34,644 nucleotides of DNA from Ignavibacteriota bacterium (lineage in GTDB: Bacteria; Bacteroidota; Ignavibacteria; Kapaibacteriales; UBA2268), in assembly GCA_024636855.1 (NCBI GenBank), contig JAGXGG010000061.1, forward strand, positions 1 to 34,644, written 5' to 3'. Positions 17,942 through 25,933 of this stretch are shown here, piece after piece. Each line of letters starts with the position of its first letter. The first letter of the stretch is position 1. A model generated the notes under the pieces. The model was given only the letters and a program-made list of their open reading frames with translations. It did no database searches and was not told the DNA's origin. A program made the translations under genes and the position numbers.

Positions 17942-18256
17942 TTAGACTGCACTAATTCTTTCTTCTATTTCGGTTTTCCAACCATTAGGTGCGTATTCTG
18001 TTATTCTATCGAACTCTTTGCCGTCTTTTAATAATATCACTGTTGGTACTCTGTTTATATTATACTCAGCTATTCTATCTGCCGGCTTTGATTTAAATAA
18101 ATTAACATTTATAATTTCTATCGCGTTCTCATCTACATCATTTGATGAGACAAAATGTGCTATCTGTGGCATTGCCGAGACACACATAGGACACCAGCTA
18201 CCTTGGAATACTATAGCTTTTATATTATTGCTTTCTATTTTATCTTTTATACTCAT
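17942..18256 (-). CDS. Thioredoxin-family protein with WCPMC active site
   Basis: A 104-residue single-domain thioredoxin fold without a signal peptide, so it is cytoplasmic. The redox motif is C-P-M-C in FQGSWCPMCVSAMPQI, the cis-proline is in RVPTVILLKDGKE, and the final helix is present. The CPMC dipeptide differs from the CGPC of housekeeping thioredoxin, suggesting a special partner. It starts 20 bp after the methyltransferase gene and is followed by azurin, all on the minus strand. Its role might be in redox handling of the metal or thiol proteins encoded nearby, but that is only inferred from position. Confidence 0.85.
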   Translation of the reverse strand: MSIKDKIESNNIKAIVFQGSWCPMCVSAMPQIAHFVSSNDVDENAIEIINVNLFKSKPADRIAEYNINRVPTVILLKDGKEFDRITEYAPNGWKTEIEERISAV

Positions 18257-18276
18257 ATCTATCTATCTCTAGTCTA

Positions 18277-19017
18277 TTATGATAATTTACCAGACTTTTG
18301 GACGATTTTTACTATCGAATAGTATATAACAGCCCCAATCAAAGCCCAAGTCCACATATTCTGATCAATAGAAAATTCATCAAAAAGCGCATAACCAGCT
18401 ATAACCTTGAATAGGAAAATGGTTAGAAAAATATTCAGAATACCAGATTTCTCTTGTTTTATTACTTTCCATAGACTGAAAGTACCATCAGGCTTTATCC
18501 ATTTCTTTAAAGATGGAATAATTGCAGGTGTTTTCTCTGCCCATACTACGTAAGTATTTCCATATTTCTCACGTAGGAATTCTTCTTCTGCGTACATTAT
18601 TCGCTCGTAGTAGAGCCAATACATAAATAAGAATGCGATTATAAACCAAAAATTAGCAGTAAACAAAGCTATACCTAGCCACATAAAGAAATTACCTAAG
18701 TATAAGGGATGTCGGATGATAGAGTAAACCCCTGTACTATTGAGAGAATCTGCAACTTGTCCTACGGAAGTATTTCTGCCTGAAGTATTTTTGGCAGCGA
18801 AGCCAACAGAATATGCTCTAATAAACTGCCCAATAAAAGCGACTAACAAGAAAATCAATTCTATACTATAATTATTGAACTGCTCAAGTGTCGTTCCCTT
18901 TGAGTTTAACGTATATATATATACAGCCAAGCCCACAGCTACTATTATAAGCGGTAAGTAGCTTCTATTTTTGAATAGAAAATTCCCTTGTATTCGAAAT
19001 TCTTCTTTTAATGGCAT
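18277..19017 (-). CDS. Membrane methyltransferase of the isoprenylcysteine/PEMT type
   Basis: A 246-residue integral membrane protein. The conserved core is clear: an internal helix pair, then GVYSIIRHPLYLGNFFMWLG (SAM-binding R-H-P-x-Y-x-G), a helix rich in Phe/Trp, and the Y-E-R...E-E-x-F-L-R-E-K-Y-G-x-x-Y motif. This is the family that methylates lipid or prenyl-cysteine carboxylates and phosphatidylethanolamine; bacterial members often have unknown small or lipid substrates. Two more hydrophobic stretches lie at the C-terminus. It sits between the TonB receptor (185 bp upstream) and the thioredoxin (20 bp downstream). The substrate cannot be read from sequence. Confidence 0.8.
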   Translation of the reverse strand: MPLKEEFRIQGNFLFKNRSYLPLIIVAVGLAVYIYTLNSKGTTLEQFNNYSIELIFLLVAFIGQFIRAYSVGFAAKNTSGRNTSVGQVADSLNSTGVYSIIRHPLYLGNFFMWLGIALFTANFWFIIAFLFMYWLYYERIMYAEEEFLREKYGNTYVVWAEKTPAIIPSLKKWIKPDGTFSLWKVIKQEKSGILNIFLTIFLFKVIAGYALFDEFSIDQNMWTWALIGAVIYYSIVKIVQKSGKLS

Positions 19018-19202
19018 ATTATCCTTCTGAAGAGTGTATCAAAGAAGTAAACTACAAAATTTTGAGGTAATTATAAATTGCTGTGGGAAATGTATGGTAT
19101 GGAATTTTCGCTTACACATTTATTCATTTCTCAGTGATAACGTAGTTAACAAAAAGTCTTCTCTGTTCATTTGTATTTTGTAAGAAGATAGGTTCTCAAA
19201 TA

Positions 19203-21191
19203 TTAAAATGCTACGTTTACACCGCCGTAGACCATCCTTCCTGGTGCCGATATACCTATTTTATCCTTTCTAGCTTGGTCTAGCAAGTTATTTGCCCGTA
19301 AGAATATTGTGTAAAAATTCTCATTATAAACAGTTTTATAGCTTAGTCTAAGATTGAACAATGTAGTGGCATCTATTGGCACCAAACCGCCTTCTAAATC
19401 TGATATTCCATATTGATTGCCTATTAGGTCAGCTTCTGCTAAGAAATCTATACCACCATATATTCTCCAATCGGCTTGTAGAAATGCTATTATCTCAGGT
19501 CTGTATTCTAGATTTTGTGTTATCCCGTCGACTGTGCCATTACTGTTCATATATGTAAAATGACCAGTCAAATCGAAATTATTCGCAACATAGTATTTCA
19601 CCAATACCTCAGCACCCATTATAGTTGCTTCATCTAAGTTTACTCTTTGCTTTCTATTTAGGCTATCGCCGGGTACTGTTTCTCTTGTGATTAGGTCATT
19701 GTAATTATTAGCAAATACTGACAGAGTTGCATCTAAATCTATTCCATGGTAATCTACTCCAACTTCAGATAGCAGACCTGATTCTGGTTTCAAATCTGGA
19801 TTAATAACAAATTTGCCCAATGCCGCAGAATATGATTCGCGAAGAGTGGGGAACCTGCTTTTCTTACCAAAGTTTATAAACAAATCAGTTGACTCATTCA
19901 GTCTATAAGTTGCACCCAATATACCTGCTATATCATCGAATGAGTTACCTTCAGCTTCTGTGAATACTCCAGCTTTACTAATATCAAATCTGTCATAAGA
20001 ACTACCAACTGTGAATACCCAATCACCAAGGAATCGCTTATACTCTAAGCCAAAACTACTAGTCATTTGTGAATATTCATTGATTACACTATTCCCTTGC
20101 AAATCATCTATTTCTTCGGTGTGTGTAGTGTTGAAGCCATTTATTGCAAAGTTCAACTTATCTTTCTCAGACAAGTCAGCACTGAAGTTGACTCTAATCC
20201 CAGTTGTTATATCTTCATCATATTGCTTCTCGTTCAATTCTTGGAAATCTATAGCTTTGTAGTCCTCTATAGTTTGGTCGAATTTATCTATCCATATAGC
20301 CCCTTTTACAGAGAGTATTTCAGATAATTTGAATTCACCATTCAAAGTTGCTATACTTCTTAACCACTCAGGGTATTTCCAAAACCGATTTGTTATTCCA
20401 TCAGGATAGTTCTCAGGAATAGCACCCTGCTGACCATCTATATGATTGAAAGAAGCTCCAATTTTATTCTCATCATCTATTTCATATTCACCACGCAGGT
20501 AAGCAGTGATTCTTTCGCTATAGCTGTTAGTGATAAGTACTTGTTCTTTGTCTAAATTAAAATCAAACTTATCATTTTTGGGTGCTTTTAGTCCATCTCG
20601 AGTTAGGAAAGATAGATTACCAATATAGTTGAATTTGCCATCTTTGCCTTCTAGCTTTACACTACTATACTTGCGCCCACCTTCACCCAATTGTAGACCA
20701 ACATTACCACCAATACCATCCTGATCACGTTCAGTTGTAGTGATATTAACAGCTCCACCCAATACATTAGCGCCGTATAGCACAGAGTTAGCTCCTGTAC
20801 TTATCTTCAAATTACCAATGATATCTGTAGGTATCATACTCAAATCGACTCTGTTGTCCCATGGTATATTAAAATACATACCATCGAAGAATAGTGCTAT
20901 TGACCTCTCACCTGCACCACGTAGATAAAGTAATGATTCTCCTCGAGAGTTAGTTTGTATAAAACCACCAGGTATTATTGCATTCAGGTCTTCCATATTG
21001 ACCGCATCTTGCTCCTTTATTTCGTGGTATTTTACTTCTTTGATTTTTGTTGGTTGGATTTTTTGTGAGCCTCTTGCTCCTTCTGTAACTATCTCACCGA
21101 GCTTATAGACTCTGATAGTATCTTTGTCTGTTTGTGATACAGCAACTGAAAATGCAAATAATAATAAAAATAGGACTAAAGCTTTTTTCAT
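19203..21191 (-). CDS. TonB-dependent outer-membrane receptor, possibly for a metal
   Basis: A 662-residue receptor. A signal peptide (FLLLFAFSVAVSQ) is followed by a short TonB-box region, the plug domain (about 50-150, with LLYLRGAGERSIALFFDG and GANSVLYGANVLGGAVNITT) and a beta-barrel that ends in the usual aromatic C-terminus (GRMVYGGVNVAF). There is no CarboxypepD-like extension. It is smaller than polysaccharide SusC proteins and fits the siderophore/metal/vitamin class. Its neighbours (azurin, thioredoxin, methyltransferase on the same strand) suggest copper or another metal, but I see no motif that decides the ligand. It starts 69 bp downstream of the ClC gene. Confidence 0.9.
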   Translation of the reverse strand: MKKALVLFLLLFAFSVAVSQTDKDTIRVYKLGEIVTEGARGSQKIQPTKIKEVKYHEIKEQDAVNMEDLNAIIPGGFIQTNSRGESLLYLRGAGERSIALFFDGMYFNIPWDNRVDLSMIPTDIIGNLKISTGANSVLYGANVLGGAVNITTTERDQDGIGGNVGLQLGEGGRKYSSVKLEGKDGKFNYIGNLSFLTRDGLKAPKNDKFDFNLDKEQVLITNSYSERITAYLRGEYEIDDENKIGASFNHIDGQQGAIPENYPDGITNRFWKYPEWLRSIATLNGEFKLSEILSVKGAIWIDKFDQTIEDYKAIDFQELNEKQYDEDITTGIRVNFSADLSEKDKLNFAINGFNTTHTEEIDDLQGNSVINEYSQMTSSFGLEYKRFLGDWVFTVGSSYDRFDISKAGVFTEAEGNSFDDIAGILGATYRLNESTDLFINFGKKSRFPTLRESYSAALGKFVINPDLKPESGLLSEVGVDYHGIDLDATLSVFANNYNDLITRETVPGDSLNRKQRVNLDEATIMGAEVLVKYYVANNFDLTGHFTYMNSNGTVDGITQNLEYRPEIIAFLQADWRIYGGIDFLAEADLIGNQYGISDLEGGLVPIDATTLFNLRLSYKTVYNENFYTIFLRANNLLDQARKDKIGISAPGRMVYGGVNVAF

Positions 21192-21260
21192 GTTTTAATT
21201 GTAATAATAATAAATATAGTAAAGGCGTTAAGACAAACTAAAAAAAAACATATTTTACGC

Positions 21261-23111
21261 TTATTCGGAATATTCTTTTAGTAACATCCTGTACCGAGAT
21301 AATATTTTGGAGCGACTTATAAACCCGAGGAATTCTTTCTTTTCACTAACAAGTGGCAATTGCCATACATCAGACTCATCGAACATTTTTATAACATCTA
21401 CAATCCTATCTTTCATACTTATCTCAAAATTAGGACTAATTGTCAGTTCTGTTAGGTTTGCCTCTTCCGGAGGTCTGGCACCAAGTAAAAACGGACGCAG
21501 TTGCTCTCTATTCAATATACCCCAAAAACGATAGTTCTCATCAACCACTGCAAAAGTGTTTTGATTACTATTTCTGCACATATCTAATACTTTATGTATA
21601 TCCGAATTAGTTTGAATTACTTCACTTGCTTCGTTTATACATTCCATTATTTTTATTTGATTTAGTATATTTTGGTCATGACGAGTGGTGAATATTTTAC
21701 CTTCTGCTGCCAGTGTTTTTAATGTAGGGTTTATTGATGAGAAGAATTTATTAATCAAAAAGGCAATAACAGAGACTATCATCAGAGGGATAAACAAATC
21801 ATAACCCGAGCTAGATTCAGCAATCAAAAATATAGCAGTGAGAGGCGCATATAGCACACCGGACATTACTCCTGCCATCCCAACCAACATCAAATTGGCT
21901 ATAGGTACATCCACAACACCAACTATAGTTAGTATAAATCCAAATAGAAATCCTATCAACCCACCAGATATAAGAGAAGGAGCAAAGTTTCCTCCATTAC
22001 CTCCTGAATTTAGAGTAACGCTAGTAGCTACAGCTTTGAAAAGAAGCGTAAGTATTAGGAATCCAATAATTACTAAATCGGGTGAATTGAAGAAACTAAA
22101 TATTTCTTTGTGTATAAGATAATTGATATTACCTTGGTGGAGCATTTTTATATTCATATATCCCTCACCAAAAAGTGGAGGGAAAGCAACGCAAAGTACG
22201 GAGAGTATAACCCCTCCAATTACGGCCTTGGTGATAGGGCCACCCTTATATCTATCGAAGAAGGTCTTCACTTTTTCACTAACTACCAAGAAATAACGAG
22301 CATAGAACCCAGTTACTATACCTAAAGCAATATAGAGGAAAGTATTAGCATAATCGAAAGACTGTCGCGCAGTCAGAATAAATAAAATATCTTCTTGGAG
22401 CATAATACGAGAGAGTAAACTCCCACAAATAGCAGCTATCACGAGAGGAATAAAATCTGAAAAAACTAGACCTGTCAGTAGTATCTCAAAGGCAAACATA
22501 ACACCTGCTATAGGTGCATTAAATGCGGAGGCAATACCAGCGGCAGCCCCAGCAGCGAGGAGTAGTGTTCTTTCTTTGTAACCTAGTCTATACCTTTGCG
22601 CATAGTTAGAGCCAATAGCTGATCCAGTAATAGCTATCGGAGTTTCCAGACCTGCGGAACCACCGAACCCAACTGTAATAGCACTTTGTATAACCTGTGA
22701 GTGCATCTTCCTTGAATTGACTTTGCTCTCATTTTGGGCTATATCATTGAGTACGAATGATATTTCTTTCTTTTGGTCATTATCATAGAAGAATTTAACT
22801 ACTAACGCTGTGATAACTAAACCTGCAAAAGGAAAGACAGCATAAGCAATCATACGTTCATTAATAGGCAAATCATTATTGAGAAACTCTTGGATAGAAT
22901 GTACAAAAGTTTTAAGTACAACTCCCGCCAAACCTGCCGAGAAACCAACCAAAATACCAGAAAGGACTAGAAATTGGGAACGAGACAATCTACTTTTAAT
23001 CCAAAAAAGTAGTATTTCTACGATATTAAACTTTTGAAAAGGGTAATTGACAAACGCCCTTTTGAAGAGTAAAAAGTTAATATATAGTTTTTTTAATCCG
23101 AACTTTTTCAT
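21261..23111 (-). CDS. ClC-family chloride channel/antiporter with C-terminal CBS pair
   Basis: A 616-residue protein with ClC membrane domain (about 40-440) and two CBS domains (about 490-610). The anion-path motifs are GSAGLETPI (in place of the classical GREGP, with the gating Glu kept) and GGNFAPSLI, both typical of the Bacteroidota branch. Helices rich in Gly/Ala and a GVLYAPLTAIFLIAE stretch near the end of the domain complete the fold. It moves chloride, perhaps with proton exchange or with fluoride; which one is unclear. I chose ATG at 23111 over a TTG six codons upstream because the ATG has AGAAG just before it. It is transcribed divergently from the B12 operon. Confidence 0.92.
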   Translation of the reverse strand: MKKFGLKKLYINFLLFKRAFVNYPFQKFNIVEILLFWIKSRLSRSQFLVLSGILVGFSAGLAGVVLKTFVHSIQEFLNNDLPINERMIAYAVFPFAGLVITALVVKFFYDNDQKKEISFVLNDIAQNESKVNSRKMHSQVIQSAITVGFGGSAGLETPIAITGSAIGSNYAQRYRLGYKERTLLLAAGAAAGIASAFNAPIAGVMFAFEILLTGLVFSDFIPLVIAAICGSLLSRIMLQEDILFILTARQSFDYANTFLYIALGIVTGFYARYFLVVSEKVKTFFDRYKGGPITKAVIGGVILSVLCVAFPPLFGEGYMNIKMLHQGNINYLIHKEIFSFFNSPDLVIIGFLILTLLFKAVATSVTLNSGGNGGNFAPSLISGGLIGFLFGFILTIVGVVDVPIANLMLVGMAGVMSGVLYAPLTAIFLIAESSSGYDLFIPLMIVSVIAFLINKFFSSINPTLKTLAAEGKIFTTRHDQNILNQIKIMECINEASEVIQTNSDIHKVLDMCRNSNQNTFAVVDENYRFWGILNREQLRPFLLGARPPEEANLTELTISPNFEISMKDRIVDVIKMFDESDVWQLPLVSEKKEFLGFISRSKILSRYRMLLKEYSE

Positions 23112-23209
23112 GCTTCTAGAAAGACTCAATTTAGATGTGTTACAAAACTATGTTATTTTGAAGTCTATATCAAAATAGAACAACATATTTCAAATAAATA
23201 AAATACGAT

Positions 23210-23240
23210 TTTGATTATTAATCAGATTAAGTTAGTTTTG
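23210..23240 (+). promoter_or_regulatory. Bacteroidota-type promoter of the B12 operon
   Basis: TTTG at 23210-23213, a 19-nt spacer, and TAGTTTTG at 23233-23240 match the known Bacteroidota sigma-A consensus TTTG-N19-TAnnTTTG. The expected transcript start, a few bases downstream, falls just before the riboswitch P1 stem at 23254, which supports both calls. Confidence 0.7.
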
Positions 23241-23253
23241 AATAATTGAAATT

Positions 23254-23457
23254 TCAATGGTGTGTGGGAATTCCGTGTAATTCGGAAACGGTTCCGCCGC
23301 TGTAACAAGTTACGACCGTGTCAAGCAAAACTGCAGTCACTGCTATCACTAGTGGGAAGGCGACACGGAAGGTCTGATACTTGGAGTCAGAATACCAGCC
23401 ATTGATACTCATTGGTATATTCGTGAAAACGAATAGAACATCTGCGGACAACAGATG
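23254..23457 (+). promoter_or_regulatory. Cobalamin riboswitch
   Basis: The conserved core is easy to read: GTGTGGGAATTCCGTG, AATTCGGAAACGGTTCCGCC, GCTGTAAC, CACTAGTGGGAAGGCGACAC and AGTCAGAATACCAGCC (B12 box). P1 is closed by TCAATGG (23254-23260) and CCATTGA (23399-23405), 7 bp and perfect. A downstream hairpin CATCTG/CAGATG with loop CGGACAA (23439-23457) may be P13, whose loop could pair with the CCGCC of L5. It binds cobalamin and should switch off the genes downstream when B12 is plentiful. Confidence 0.92.
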
Positions 23458-23574
23458 CTTTGAGGTGAACCGCTTCTCGACTGGATTTCTCATCCATGAC
23501 TGTGCCTTTTACCTCTGCTAAGTGTTTATTACTTAGAAACTAAAACATATATTTAAAATTATTAGGAGTCAATT
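23458..23574 (+). promoter_or_regulatory. Riboswitch leader / expression platform and ribosome binding site
   Basis: No gene. A long-range pairing GAGGTGAA (23461-23468) with TTTTACCTC (23509-23517), an inner GGAT/ATCC hairpin, and a CTAAGT/ACTTAG hairpin (23519-23536) could form the switching platform. AGGAG at 23564-23568 lies 6 nt before the ATG and is an unusually clear ribosome site for this genome. No T-run follows a stem, so control at translation is more likely than by termination. Confidence 0.5.
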
Positions 23575-25902
23575 ATGAAAAAGTTAATACTAACTTTGAC
23601 ATTAATTCTGTGTGGATATGCTGTATCACAAGCATCTATCCTCACTAAGCAATCAGTAGAGCTAGCAGTAGGAAGCAACCCAGTAAGCATATTAGAAAAC
23701 CCAAATGACGGTATGATTCATATATTCTGTGCTGGTGTGGATGCCAACGATAATAACATATACGATGAAGGCGAAGACGAAAAGCCAAGTTGGTGGCAAT
23801 ACAACCCAACTGGTAGTAGTGTAGAACCGACTATGGTCATGGAATTTGACAATTACTTTGTTAGTCCGTTTAAGCCGAGTATTGGAACTGGTCTTATAAA
23901 CATTACTTTTAAAAGTGATAAAATGAACAATGAATTTGTCGGAGATACAAAATTTGAGGTTTATAGTATTGCAAATTTTAGCTTACTCTATGATGGTGTT
24001 GTAAGTCAATCTGAAGTATTGACAACAAATTATTATACTGGCTATGCCATAACACTAACTAGATTGAATGGCAAGGATTTATTATCTTATACTGATATAA
24101 CAACAAATGAAACTAATAGTGTTTCTGTGGATGGTGATATTATTGATTTCACTTTCGTTGATTTGAATAAAGATGGAATAGATGAAGTTGCAATTCTAGT
24201 TGATGGTGAAAGATTACAGTTATTTGAAACTAATGGTAACATTAGTAAAATAAGTGAAATTGAATTTGATGATAATACAGGAAATAATTCCACTATGGGT
24301 AATTTATATACTTATAAAGGTAATATTTATACTACTTACAAAGAGAGTCTTTGGTTTGCTGAAATTGAAGCAGATATTGAAGGAAATATTGAATTAAAAA
24401 ACTTTGCAATTCCATCACTAACAACATTAAATAATCCAACGACTTACTTACCACTAAGTGATAAAATAAGTGTAATAACTAATGAAAATAATGATTTAAT
24501 AATCCATAGTGATTTTAATTATGGTACCGTTGAGTATCATAGGACATCTACCTCTACTGATAGAGTTAGCCTTATTGGAAGTAATCTATATGTTACAGGA
24601 AAGGGCAAGGTATATATTTATGATTTTAAAAATTCAGTGATTCAAGAGCCAAGTTATATTACTGAAGATTATTTTGATTACCAACCACTAGATATTTTAC
24701 CTTTTGAAGATAATTTTTATACCATCAATTTAGGTGTTGATTTTAATTATGATGGAACAATAGATGAAGTAAAAGGAGACCAAAAACCTTCTATTTATAG
24801 TTTTACATTACGAGGGAATGGTACACCTTTTGAAAACCCTACTAGGGAAATAAATTTTGACTTCCCATTAAACTACCCACTATACACAAACATTTCATCA
24901 GATGGCGATATACCATTACCTTCGGGTAACATGGTGCATTTCTATAATGTAACAGATAACGAAGTATATGATACTTTTGATGCTGAAAAATATGTTGCTT
25001 CTGTAAATAGTATATTTACTTATCTAGTTATGGGTCTTCGTGACTATGAAACTGGTAAGAGCTATATCAGAATTAGAAAAGACGACCAAAGAGACTTTAG
25101 TGTTGAAGTAGGTACTAATGTTGCTGATTTCATAGTTTACGGTAAAGGTAATGGTTTCAATGTGCTTTCAGTTTCAGAAGGTAACTTTGGTCAACCTGAT
25201 GCTAAAATTAGTTTAGTTGAATCGAATATAATGACTGGGAAAATAACAACTACCGAATTCGATGCTGGTACTACAGGTAGTGCTGTAGTAGCTAATAGTG
25301 ATAATTCTAAAGCAGCAATAGTGATGAACGGAAGCCACGAGATTCATATTTTTGATATGAACACAAATGAGATTATACTAACTTTCTCGACTGGAACGAC
25401 AGGCTATGGCGGACCAAGAGATGCTAAGTTCCAAGGTGATAAGCTTTATGTTTCTACTTATAGTAACAAGATTCTAATGTTTGATTCTAATACTGGTACT
25501 CAACTTTCTTCCATTTTAATTGATGGAAATAGTGAGGGGCTTGCTTTAGCTGGCAACTATTTACTAGCAACAAATATCCAATATAGTAACTATCAACCAA
25601 GTAATAGAGTTTTTGCTTATGACCTTGATAGAATATCAAGTGTAGAAGGGACTACTCCTACTCAACAAACAATCCGAGTTTACCCACACCCTGTTTCTAA
25701 TGACTTTCACTTAGTGTCAGATGATTTGGCTGGTACTAATGACATAGCAATCATTAACAATCAAGGTAAGATAGTTGCTACATATATTGGCAGCTCGAAC
25801 GGTGCAATAGCTCTAAACGCTGATGCTCTTGGATTAGTATCTGGTAACTACACAGCTGTTATAAACGGAACTAGAGCTGTTAGATTTGTTGTGATAAAGT
25901 AA
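23575..25902 (+). CDS. T9SS-secreted protein A of the B12 operon, candidate corrinoid-binding surface protein
   Basis: A 775-residue secreted protein, first gene behind the cobalamin riboswitch. A signal peptide (TLTLILCGYAVSQA) is followed by a beta-rich body without Cys clusters. Two similar segments carry calcium-loop-like sequences: D56-ANDNNIYDE followed by EKPSWW, and D389-FNYDGTIDE followed by QKPSIY. Each follows a hydrophobic strand, so the body seems built from two related halves, possibly propeller-like. The last about 80 residues (IRVYPHPVSNDFHL ... GNYTAVINGTRAVRFVVIK) are a type A T9SS sorting domain, so it is exported and probably anchored on the surface. It has a close paralogue 31 bp downstream. 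Function in B12 capture is inferred from the riboswitch and the neighbours; no family name is known to me. Confidence 0.85.
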   Translation: MKKLILTLTLILCGYAVSQASILTKQSVELAVGSNPVSILENPNDGMIHIFCAGVDANDNNIYDEGEDEKPSWWQYNPTGSSVEPTMVMEFDNYFVSPFKPSIGTGLINITFKSDKMNNEFVGDTKFEVYSIANFSLLYDGVVSQSEVLTTNYYTGYAITLTRLNGKDLLSYTDITTNETNSVSVDGDIIDFTFVDLNKDGIDEVAILVDGERLQLFETNGNISKISEIEFDDNTGNNSTMGNLYTYKGNIYTTYKESLWFAEIEADIEGNIELKNFAIPSLTTLNNPTTYLPLSDKISVITNENNDLIIHSDFNYGTVEYHRTSTSTDRVSLIGSNLYVTGKGKVYIYDFKNSVIQEPSYITEDYFDYQPLDILPFEDNFYTINLGVDFNYDGTIDEVKGDQKPSIYSFTLRGNGTPFENPTREINFDFPLNYPLYTNISSDGDIPLPSGNMVHFYNVTDNEVYDTFDAEKYVASVNSIFTYLVMGLRDYETGKSYIRIRKDDQRDFSVEVGTNVADFIVYGKGNGFNVLSVSEGNFGQPDAKISLVESNIMTGKITTTEFDAGTTGSAVVANSDNSKAAIVMNGSHEIHIFDMNTNEIILTFSTGTTGYGGPRDAKFQGDKLYVSTYSNKILMFDSNTGTQLSSILIDGNSEGLALAGNYLLATNIQYSNYQPSNRVFAYDLDRISSVEGTTPTQQTIRVYPHPVSNDFHLVSDDLAGTNDIAIINNQGKIVATYIGSSNGAIALNADALGLVSGNYTAVINGTRAVRFVVIK

Positions 25903-25933
25903 AAATATAAAATAATAATTATTGAGGAACCTC

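Noticed and set aside
23254-23493. Minus-strand open frame of 79 codons over the riboswitch
   Set aside because: It lies wholly on the complement of the cobalamin riboswitch and its leader; the conserved RNA motifs explain the sequence.
23495-23542. Tiny leader ORF (MTVPFTSAK...) between riboswitch and first gene
   Set aside because: Fifteen codons, no ribosome site, and the bases are explained by the leader hairpins.
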